Program-made: the position numbers and the translations under genes | Source of the DNA: Methanobacteriota archaeon | Lineage (GTDB): Archaea; Thermoplasmatota; Poseidoniia; Poseidoniales; Poseidoniaceae | Assembly: GCA_018650165.1 (NCBI GenBank) | Contig: JABIGM010000012.1 | Span: 1-50,565, forward strand | Direction: 5' to 3' | DNA: 50,565 nucleotides | The notes under the pieces: generated by a model | Told to the model about the DNA's origin: nothing | Database searches by the model: none | The model's input: the letters and a program-made list of their open reading frames with translations, nothing else | Shown: positions 9,401-16,140 of the stretch, piece by piece | How positions within the stretch are numbered: the first letter of the stretch is position 1 | Layout of the letters: each line of letters begins with the position of its first letter

Positions 9401-9931
9401 TCATATGTCGATTATTTTGGATGCACCGATTCGGATGAAGACGGCGTTTCTGACCAAACCGATCCTTGCCCGTATGATGCTAGCGTAAGCGCAGGTATCC
9501 GTGGACAAGTCGCCTGTGAGTCGTTTGACGATGCTGATGGTGATGGAATTCCTGATGACTTCGATACCGATTATCTTGCAGGTTCTAGTGACGATGGCTT
9601 TTCACTTGGGGGTGAAATTATTGTATTGATTGTAATGGTTGTATTCTTACTTGCAGTTATTTCTGTTGCAATGATTGCTAAGCAAGCTGGGCGTCGTAAA
9701 GCAGCATACTCTCGTGCTGAAGATATGAAAGTAGCCACCATGTTCCAAGAAGAAGAAGGACGAAAACAAGAGTGGATCGACTACTATGTCGCTCAAGGTG
9801 ACACCGCCAAGGCGATGGAACTTGGTTGGGTCCCTCCTGCTGAAGTACCTCAGTGGCAACAGCACCAGATACAACAAGATGCAGCACAGCAAGAAGCGGT
9901 TCCAACAATGTTCAGCTTAGATGATTTGTGA
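6479..9931 (+). CDS. Giant secreted membrane-anchored protein: beta-propeller plus TSP3 Ca-binding repeats
   Basis: 1150 residues. A signal peptide (residues 1-26, ending LVSG) leads into a short DGDGDG stretch, then a WD40-like beta-propeller (about 75-400, repeated SPDG/WSPDG turns). Residues ~402-1030 are an array of Asp-rich units of the form FP-D-TQW-D-DGDG-GDN, TSP3-like repeats expected to bind Ca2+. A transmembrane helix at about 1044-1067 is followed by RRK and an 80-residue cytosolic tail rich in Glu and Gln. The protein should sit on the cell surface with the propeller outermost. Adhesion to particles or polymers is a guess. Its stop abuts the convergent MBL gene with no spacer. 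Close in style to the proteins at 15991-18723 and 43567-47367. Confidence 0.88.
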   Translation: MATQTRPAIIFAILMVSMVGLPLVSGADGDGDGIEDSVDDCPFAPGNSTVDKDGCPDRDGDGTSDVNDGWTSGNPSFAKDISLPSNYDYWDVDHSPDGEFVVSADENGFVRIRNATTGIIVRSVQAFTDDATQIAWSGDGVYIAVTTDAQDTVKMYWASNLSDVHGDISSDVGSGDEALDLAFSHDGSMLAIAIGRSGNSGTNGVVRVINTSDGSVINNANPAGEDRFYSVAFSPSDTHLVAGGNGEAYIVDTSSWATTYTIGTPSGSVNDVAWSPDGQRIAVCEGYVQSQGGSSLRIFNTGNWANHKTWSHSSSCLTTDFSPDSKQVVFGGSNYQTDGAKMRVFDVDTGNAVDTLEQPRPNGCQGIGNNCGRTNGVSWAPDGARIAQAFETNDEGLYIWFADLDPDNDGWNTTDQGDGRSDSFPDDTTQWNDTDNDGYGDNPLPANQGDDCPTTYGTSWQDRFGCPDGDSDGYSDEGDVFPANHEQWADSDSDGYGDNPYYSIQEFTELRYDQRGDAFPMNPTQWNDTDGDGWGDNYHDSTWNAIRPVDDPATVDVDESWPGIYDPAATQVDKFPLFRYQWNDTDGDWIGDEPNTPLSDGCPNTWGNSSEDRVGCEDADGDGWSNPTPDWPAHPTGDADTFPDDPTQWRDSDGDGFGDNTTGNNPDECPGEYGTSSIDRVGCPDADGDGWSNAGDPFPTDGTQWEDRDNDNYGDNPLGNNPDAFPDDQSQWADTDGDGYGDRKVLPNGDWFPNDPTQWSDFDNDGYGDNSEGNNGDQCPELYGESTIPAARGCPDTDKDGVVDPFDAFPEDFYQQTDNDGDGWGDNQAVPNGDECPEEFGTSTNNSRQGCPDSDGDSWADSDDKFPNDAKQWEDIDLDGWGDNYGWINTTIADEQDLGNLITVREQWGDAFPTDPSQWSDMDGDGFGDNNTGRLADAFPMRDTQWADTDGDGFGDNHALGSWQSDECELKYGTSYVDYFGCTDSDEDGVSDQTDPCPYDASVSAGIRGQVACESFDDADGDGIPDDFDTDYLAGSSDDGFSLGGEIIVLIVMVVFLLAVISVAMIAKQAGRRKAAYSRAEDMKVATMFQEEEGRKQEWIDYYVAQGDTAKAMELGWVPPAEVPQWQQHQIQQDAAQQEAVPTMFSLDDL
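7687..9570 (+). repeat. In-gene array of TSP3-like Asp-rich repeats
   Basis: Over a dozen imperfect units encode TQW-D-DGDG-GDN with alternate linkers carrying CP-YGTS--R-GCPD (paired Cys). Copies differ at many third positions, so the array is old and under protein-level selection, not a recent tandem expansion. Limits are approximate. Confidence 0.8.
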
Positions 9932-10675
9932 TTAGGACTTCTGCGCCCTTGCAATCTCTCTACGTGCCTTTTCAGCAAGGCTATCGTCAAATGCTAAGAA
10001 TTCTAGCGAATTCCATTTTTCATCATCGTCGAGTGCATTTAATGCTTCATTGTTTGTAAGAAGTTCGTCTACTGAAATGTATGTTGGGTTTGTACCATTG
10101 GACAATTTGTATTGATGACCAGGTAAGACTAGCCAATCGCCAGGTATTTTGGATAAATAGTCACGCAAATACAACAGAGAATTACGTTGCGAGACGACGT
10201 TTCCGCCAAATAAATCAGTTCGTCCACACCTTCCTAAAAACATACAATCTCCACTTACCACTATTCCTTCTCCTATGAATGTCATATGGCCAGGAGTGTG
10301 GCCCGGAGTACAGTGAGCTTCGATTTCCAAAGAGCCGATTTTTTGCGTTACGTGTGTATTGGCTGCGTTAGACCATGCCCGATTTGATGGACCATTCCAC
10401 CCTCTTTCTGATTCATTTGAATGAACCCAAACCTGTCTATCGGTTAGCCCTTCAACGCCTTTGGCATGGTCCCAATGTGAATGTGTAAGCCAAACCTGCT
10501 CCAAGTGCCACCCGTTCTTTTCACAGATATCTAGCCAATATTCTGCAAAGAATGGGTCGATGATGGCTGCTTTTTGGGTTTGCTTGCATATAATCAGATG
10601 ATTTAGATTATCCCATTCGCCCAACTGCGCCTGTAAAACCATAATTCGCGGGGTCTCAAAAATACATTCAACCAT
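9932..10675 (-). CDS. Metallo-beta-lactamase-fold hydrolase (glyoxalase II / persulfide dioxygenase-like)
   Basis: 247 residues. Metal ligands are visible: HSHWDH at 65-70, His126 in CTPGHTPGH, Asp143 in SGDCMF, and His187 in LPGHQY. The segment GRCGRTDLFGG (about 148-158) resembles the GCGRTDF motif of ETHE1-type persulfide dioxygenases and the related region of hydroxyacylglutathione hydrolases. It could act on glutathione-like thioesters or persulfides; the sequence does not settle which. Start ATG 10675 has GGTGAG 6 bases upstream. It diverges from the membrane regulator gene across 59 bases. Confidence 0.85.
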   Translation of the reverse strand: MVECIFETPRIMVLQAQLGEWDNLNHLIICKQTQKAAIIDPFFAEYWLDICEKNGWHLEQVWLTHSHWDHAKGVEGLTDRQVWVHSNESERGWNGPSNRAWSNAANTHVTQKIGSLEIEAHCTPGHTPGHMTFIGEGIVVSGDCMFLGRCGRTDLFGGNVVSQRNSLLYLRDYLSKIPGDWLVLPGHQYKLSNGTNPTYISVDELLTNNEALNALDDDEKWNSLEFLAFDDSLAEKARREIARAQKS

Positions 10676-10720
10676 CTTCGCTCACCAATACCATGAACCG
10701 CATTACTTCTAAGGGATGAC

Positions 10721-10740
10721 GCCCATGGTATACCATGGGC
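10721..10740. promoter_or_regulatory. Perfect 20-bp palindrome over the regulator's start codon
   Basis: Half-site GCCCATGGTA is followed at once by its exact reverse complement, with no spacer and no mismatch. The ATG of the winged-helix membrane regulator (10735-10737) lies in the right arm. As DNA it is a plausible dimer-binding operator in the 59-base divergent gap; as RNA it would fold into an 8-bp stem with a TATA loop that hides the start codon. Confidence 0.6.
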
Positions 10741-13254
10741 AGAGAGCGTATGCTGGCAGTGGTACTAGCCGGCCTACTTGTTGTAATGGCGCCAAATGCC
10801 TTTGCAGATACATCTGAAGTTACTTTAGATGCAGAGATTGTCAATTCCCCTGACAAAGGGTGGTACGCATCGGGAGACACCGTAGAACTTTCCGCTATTT
10901 TGTCCAATGATGGAGATGCTTCAAGCATTACAGTAGACCCTTCGTGTAACCAAATTCTCAGAGTTTGGAGTTCAAATTCAGTCGTATTCGATGGAGCCGA
11001 CTCCTGCCTGGGGCAGAGTCGTGGTATGGACTTAGATGCTGATTCATCAATAACTCTAGACACACTTTCGTGGGACCTTACAGACTCGAATGGCGATTAC
11101 GTGCCTTCTGGAGACTATTCGATTGAATATTTCATTGCGGGTGAAGAATTGTCTTCAACTGTAAATATTCATGTTCAAACACCTAGCGTCGTACCCGACG
11201 GTCTTGATTTCCAAGTAACGGTTACTGCAAGAGACGGAGTACACGCTGAAGCGAGTCCAAGCATTATTACTGCAAGACTACACAACACTCTTGACCAGGA
11301 AATGCCACTTGATTTTGGCAACTGTAAATTATCGATTAATTCTCAATTGTTTGGAATGTGTGGGCCTAGTAGTTTATCAGCCAATCAAATAGTCACTATT
11401 GCTCAAATCCCAATAAGTATTGAATCTGGGGAAAACTTGATTTCGATTTCTCTAGGAGATAATGTCCTAGCAAAAGAGGTTAGCATTATTGCTGTTGAGG
11501 ATGACGACCTAGGTTCTAGTGTTGGTAACTTAGAAGACCTGTCTGTCGAATTAATTTTGGAAGAAGGTTCTTCCTTTGGCGAATCCGATCTATTAATTTC
11601 TGACATCAATATGAAAAATACTGGCCTCCAGAATGTTTCTATTGATTTTACCACATCCTGCCGCGGTGAAATATGGATTGTCAATTCGGCTGGCGAAGTT
11701 GTAATGGACTCACGTTCTCTAAAGGAATGTTCTGAGCTTGATGTCCAAAATATGCTTTCACCAGGTAGCGTTAGAGGATTTGCACAACCGGATTGGGCCT
11801 TTATCGGAACCGATGGGTGCCTTGTAGGACCTGGCGTATTTACAGTAATAGCAGAAATACCAGAACATGATTTATTCTCGACCTCGACTATTGATTTGAG
11901 TAGAGGAAGTGTGTCTAATTGCCAAAGTGATACTATCGAAATAACGGCAGAACTCTCCGGAGAGGAGATTCTTCAGATAGTACCTGAAATATTTAATCCA
12001 ATTGAAGACGAAATTACTTGGTTGTCGACTTGTGACCTAGAAATTACATTGGTTGGTGCAGAAGGAGAACTTGGCCGAATTTTGACCCACTGTGATAATA
12101 CAGTAACGCTAACAACACGATTTACATCTCTTGAACTAGATTCGGTCGAATTTGATATGTCGGCCCAAGACGATGGTGAATATACACTCTTCTTTTCAAC
12201 ATTCAGTGACCCAGCAGTACAATCCACGATAAATTTCGAATGGCCAATGCTCTTAGACGAAGAGATTGTTGAAAATAATTCGCAAGAGGTGGAAGACATT
12301 GTTTCATCGATAGTTGTTGCCGGAACATGGAGTTCGACCAATACAGAACTAGGAGTTTGCTGGCTACTAAATTCCCCCGATGAGGGAATAATTACTCTTG
12401 CAGGCGCACCGGGTCTAACTGCTTGGAGCCCTGAAATGGGTTCTACGGGTCAGTACTTGATTCATGAATCAGACCCTGCCCCCGAATGTTCAGACTTCGC
12501 AGCAACTGCGTTTGTCGTTGAAGAAGTATATTCCCAAGAGAGTTTTGTTAGTTCAGAAGAAACTCAAGATGAGGCCGCAATTACCCCAGAAGTAATTCAA
12601 GAACAAAAGGAAATTAGCCCTGTTGTAATAACAATTGGAATGGTCGTTGCAAGTGGTGGAATCTTATCCATCCTAGGCGCACTAATAGCAACTAATGAGA
12701 GTTGGCGAATTCCTACGACGAGTGCTGGATTGTGGATACTTGGATTAATTGGACGCACTAGTGAAACAAGTGATGGCCGCTACCAAAGAGGGCGTCTGAT
12801 GGGATACTTGACAGCGAACCCAGGTTGCCACTTCCGCGCATTAATGGCAGCTCTGGAAATGTCAAATGGGCAAATTACTCATCACCTAAAAGTACTCGAA
12901 AACGAAGAAAGTATCTGGAGAAGGTCTGATGGGCGATTAGTTAGATTCTATCCTTTCACATCTCATCTTCACCCCGGAATCATGGAAGAGGATTTGCCCT
13001 TACCTCCATTGTCACCAGATCCAAATAGCCTCCAAGGCAAGATTTTGCGATTGTTAGATGATGATGGAAATATGAAAAAATACCCTACTCAGGCAGAATT
13101 AGCCCACAGGCTTGACCGCTCTCAACAATTAGTTAGCCACCATCTGCGTACGTTACAGAAGTTCGGACTTGTTGAAAAACAGAAGACTGGAGTTCGAAAT
13201 AGATACCGTCTGACTCGTGAAGCAGTGTTCTTACTCGACACTACTGAGATGTGA
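10735..13254 (+). CDS. Membrane-anchored transcriptional regulator: secreted sensor domain plus two cytosolic winged helices
   Basis: 839 residues. A signal sequence (1-25, ending NAFA) precedes about 600 residues of extracytosolic beta-rich domain with scattered Cys (for example PSCNQI, SCLGQS, CDLEITL). One clear transmembrane helix lies at about 630-652, with a short hydrophobic stretch near 661-676. The C-terminus holds two winged helices: NPGCHFRALMAALEMSNGQI then THHLKVLE (about 695-740), and QAELAHRLDRSQQLVSHHLR with a C-terminal wing (about 785-825). This is the archaeal type of one-component membrane regulator with NPG-hhh-HLKVLE helices. Signal and target genes are unknown; autoregulation through the overlapping palindrome is inference. 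Confidence 0.85.
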   Translation: MGRERMLAVVLAGLLVVMAPNAFADTSEVTLDAEIVNSPDKGWYASGDTVELSAILSNDGDASSITVDPSCNQILRVWSSNSVVFDGADSCLGQSRGMDLDADSSITLDTLSWDLTDSNGDYVPSGDYSIEYFIAGEELSSTVNIHVQTPSVVPDGLDFQVTVTARDGVHAEASPSIITARLHNTLDQEMPLDFGNCKLSINSQLFGMCGPSSLSANQIVTIAQIPISIESGENLISISLGDNVLAKEVSIIAVEDDDLGSSVGNLEDLSVELILEEGSSFGESDLLISDINMKNTGLQNVSIDFTTSCRGEIWIVNSAGEVVMDSRSLKECSELDVQNMLSPGSVRGFAQPDWAFIGTDGCLVGPGVFTVIAEIPEHDLFSTSTIDLSRGSVSNCQSDTIEITAELSGEEILQIVPEIFNPIEDEITWLSTCDLEITLVGAEGELGRILTHCDNTVTLTTRFTSLELDSVEFDMSAQDDGEYTLFFSTFSDPAVQSTINFEWPMLLDEEIVENNSQEVEDIVSSIVVAGTWSSTNTELGVCWLLNSPDEGIITLAGAPGLTAWSPEMGSTGQYLIHESDPAPECSDFAATAFVVEEVYSQESFVSSEETQDEAAITPEVIQEQKEISPVVITIGMVVASGGILSILGALIATNESWRIPTTSAGLWILGLIGRTSETSDGRYQRGRLMGYLTANPGCHFRALMAALEMSNGQITHHLKVLENEESIWRRSDGRLVRFYPFTSHLHPGIMEEDLPLPPLSPDPNSLQGKILRLLDDDGNMKKYPTQAELAHRLDRSQQLVSHHLRTLQKFGLVEKQKTGVRNRYRLTREAVFLLDTTEM

Positions 13255-13294
13255 TTTCGCAGATGGATTCAAGGCCGTTGTGTGGTTCGTCAGT

Positions 13295-13311
13295 TCGCCC
13301 CGTAGGGGCGA
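13295..13311 (+). promoter_or_regulatory. Strong hairpin in the leuS leader
   Basis: TCGCCCC-GTA-GGGGCGA is a perfect 7-bp stem with a 3-base loop, ending 12 bases before the leuS ATG. AGAGGG, a ribosome-binding-like sequence, follows directly. It could serve as a terminator for the upstream regulator gene, but no U-run follows, or as a leader control element for leuS. Confidence 0.5.
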
Positions 13312-13323
13312 GAGGGCGTTTCG

Positions 13324-16140
13324 ATGGCGGAATATATTCCACAATCAACTGAAGAGTCCTGGCAAAAAGCATGGGATGCTGCAAATATATTCCATGCAGA
13401 ATTCAATGATGATAACCCGACATTTTACTGTCTAGAAATGTATCCTTACCCATCTGGAAAGATGCATATGGGCCATGTAAGAAATTACTCTATCGGTGAT
13501 GCAGTTGCCCGATATAAGCGCTTGATGGGTTTTGATGTGCTGTATCCAATGGGTTTCGATTCGTTCGGAATGCCTGCTGAAAATGCAGCTATCGCAGAAG
13601 GTGGCCACCCCCACGATATTACAGAGAGGAATATGGCATCCATTACAGACCAAATTAAAAGAATGGGATTTTCTTATGATTGGCGGAGATTACTAAAGAG
13701 TCATGATCCGCAATATTATCGCTGGAATCAGTGGTTTTTCCTAAAATTCCTTGAGAACGGTTTGGCATATCAGGAATTCGCCCCGGTAAATTGGTGTAAT
13801 TCTTGTAATACGGTCCTAGCAAATGAACAAGTCAAAGCGGGTCGTTGTTGGAGATGCAATGGACCTGTGATTCAGAAAGAGATGAGTCAGTGGTTCCTCA
13901 ACATCACAAAATATGCCCAAGAATTGTTAGATGGTTTAGACACGATTGATTTTCCGGAAAATGTCAAAGCGCTACAACAGGATTGGATTGGACGTTCAGA
14001 AGGAGCTGAAATCGAATTCTCAGTTGAGGGTCGAGATGATAAAATCAGTGTCTTCACCACCCGCCCGGACACCCTATTTGGTGTTACATTCGTGACACTT
14101 GCTCCAGAGCATGAATTGGCGCAGCGCCTAGTTGAAGGGACTGATTATGAAAAAGATTGGAAAACCTTGCATGATGAAATCGTCATAATGAGTGAATTTG
14201 ATAGAATCAAAAATATGGGGAAAAAGAAAGGAGTCCCTACTGGCTCCTTTGCCATACATCCTCTAACTGGTGAGCATGTACCCATATGGATTGGAAATTT
14301 CGTAATTGCATCCTATGGAACTGGCGCTGTAATGGCAGTACCTGGTCATGATGAACGTGATTTCGAGTTTGCAAATAAATACGAGATCCCAATTAAACGG
14401 GTTCTTGTAATGACTGAAAATGCAAGTGCTGATAGTGCCTTAGAGGCAGCAGAGTGTGACCTTGGCTGGATGGTTAATTCGGGAATTGAAGGTTTTGATG
14501 GCCTATACGGTTCTGATGCAAAGTCTGCTGTTTGTGACGCATTAGAGAAAAAAGGATTGGGCCAGGGTACTGTGAATTGGAAAATCAGACCTTGGTTGAT
14601 CAGTCGACAGAGGTATTGGGGCACTCCGATTCCAATTATTCATTGTGAATCATGTGGTGTAGTTCCGGTTCCAGAAGAGCAATTACCAGTTGAATTACCA
14701 CGTGATGTTGTATTCGATGGCAAGGGGAATCCACTGGAGTCTAGCGCTACTTTCTGTAACGTAGATTGTCCATCGTGTGGAAAACCTGCTAGGCGAGAAA
14801 CGGATACTATGGATACATTTGTGGACTCTTCTTGGTATTTCTTACGATATACAGATTCTATGCAAAATGAAATGTGTTTCAATCCGGAAATTGCAAACCA
14901 TTGGATGAATGTTGATTTCTATTGTGGTGGCATTGAGCATGCCCAAATGCACCTGATATATGCAAGATTTTGGACCAAGGCTCTTCGTGATATTGGATTA
15001 CATAATATCGATGAACCGTTCAATGAACTATTGTGTCAAGGAATGGTAAACAAATCGGCGCCTTGGTGTGATTCTTGTGCAATTACGCTCAATGTATCTC
15101 ATTCTGGCAATAGTTGCCCACATTGTGATTCTGAGTTGAGTGAAAGAAGTGCTAAAATGAGTAAGAGTCTAGGAAATACTGTTTCTCCAGAAGAAATGAT
15201 TGAGAAATATGGTGCAGATACCGTGAGATTATTCATTCTCTTTGCAGCAAATCCAACAGCAGGAATGGATTGGTCCGATTCTGCTTTAGAAGCTAACTAT
15301 CGGCAAATGGTTCAATTGTTCAGTATGCCTGAAAATATTCTAGCATGGGACGGTGATGCGAGTGGCATTGATTTGTGGATGAAAGCGCGCCTTAAACAGC
15401 GATGTATACAATGGCAAGAAGCAATGGACAATTATGATTTACGCGGCGCTGTAGACGCCAGTCATTTTGATTTAATCAAAGATATCAACTGGTACCGTAG
15501 ACGCGGTGGTGCAAATTCTTCCTTGGGTAGAGAAGTGCTGGAAGTTTGGACACATATGATTTCAATTGCAACCCCTCATATTGCAGAAGATTGGTGGCGC
15601 TTGCTTGGACACAGCGACTTAGTAGCAGGTAGGGTCTTCGACACACCTGGGCCCTTGGATTCTGATGAATTGGCCGCCCTTGATTCTGAAGCATACTTGC
15701 GTTCATTCCTTGAGCAAGCACGAAAGGTTGCAAAAGTGGCATCCAAGCACCTTGGAGGGGAGCCGAATTCTGCCGTTATCCATATTTCGAGACCGTGGAA
15801 AAGAGAGTTAGCACAGTCCGCTATTGCTCATTTAGAATCGGGTGAAAACATCAAGATATTTGCTAAAGTTTTAGCTGATTTACCATTTGCACAAGGTGAT
15901 ATGCGTGGAGAAGTTATGGGGTTCTGGGGTAAGAGAATGTTGCCTCAGATTTTCAAATGGTCGGATGAAGAAAAGCAAATCATTGCTAGTTCACTCGACG
16001 AGGGGAACGTCCTCAGAGTCGCTTCCGATTTCATCTGTAGCGACTTGGGGCTCACTGGAATCGACATCGAGTCCGGTGTCATCGACGTCGGCAGAAGTAA
16101 CACTGCCATCCCCTTGGCTCCCTCCATCGTCTACAGTTGA
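13324..16140 (+). CDS. leuS: Leucyl-tRNA synthetase with a bacterial-type catalytic core
   Basis: 938 residues. The class I HIGH motif reads HMGH at 48-51 in YPYPSGKMHMGHVRNYSIGD, followed by FDSFGMPAENAA, the bacterial LeuRS pattern. The editing domain has TTRPDTLFG from about 245. Three Cys pairs or clusters (about 159-182, 441-490, 583-603) suggest zinc knuckles. KMSKS is at 611-615. The C-terminal region ends in a domain resembling LeuRS C-termini (DLGLTGIDIE...AIPLAPSIVY), so the frame is real to its stop even though the last 150 bases overlap a convergent gene. It charges tRNA-Leu. A bacterial-like core in an archaeon suggests transfer; a tree is needed. A strong hairpin sits in its leader. 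Confidence 0.95.
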   Translation: MAEYIPQSTEESWQKAWDAANIFHAEFNDDNPTFYCLEMYPYPSGKMHMGHVRNYSIGDAVARYKRLMGFDVLYPMGFDSFGMPAENAAIAEGGHPHDITERNMASITDQIKRMGFSYDWRRLLKSHDPQYYRWNQWFFLKFLENGLAYQEFAPVNWCNSCNTVLANEQVKAGRCWRCNGPVIQKEMSQWFLNITKYAQELLDGLDTIDFPENVKALQQDWIGRSEGAEIEFSVEGRDDKISVFTTRPDTLFGVTFVTLAPEHELAQRLVEGTDYEKDWKTLHDEIVIMSEFDRIKNMGKKKGVPTGSFAIHPLTGEHVPIWIGNFVIASYGTGAVMAVPGHDERDFEFANKYEIPIKRVLVMTENASADSALEAAECDLGWMVNSGIEGFDGLYGSDAKSAVCDALEKKGLGQGTVNWKIRPWLISRQRYWGTPIPIIHCESCGVVPVPEEQLPVELPRDVVFDGKGNPLESSATFCNVDCPSCGKPARRETDTMDTFVDSSWYFLRYTDSMQNEMCFNPEIANHWMNVDFYCGGIEHAQMHLIYARFWTKALRDIGLHNIDEPFNELLCQGMVNKSAPWCDSCAITLNVSHSGNSCPHCDSELSERSAKMSKSLGNTVSPEEMIEKYGADTVRLFILFAANPTAGMDWSDSALEANYRQMVQLFSMPENILAWDGDASGIDLWMKARLKQRCIQWQEAMDNYDLRGAVDASHFDLIKDINWYRRRGGANSSLGREVLEVWTHMISIATPHIAEDWWRLLGHSDLVAGRVFDTPGPLDSDELAALDSEAYLRSFLEQARKVAKVASKHLGGEPNSAVIHISRPWKRELAQSAIAHLESGENIKIFAKVLADLPFAQGDMRGEVMGFWGKRMLPQIFKWSDEEKQIIASSLDEGNVLRVASDFICSDLGLTGIDIESGVIDVGRSNTAIPLAPSIVYS

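Noticed and set aside
10668..11063. Minus-strand frame across the regulator start
   Set aside because: Lies antisense to the signal peptide and ectodomain of the regulator and would overlap the MBL start; low-complexity Ser/Thr-rich, no homology.
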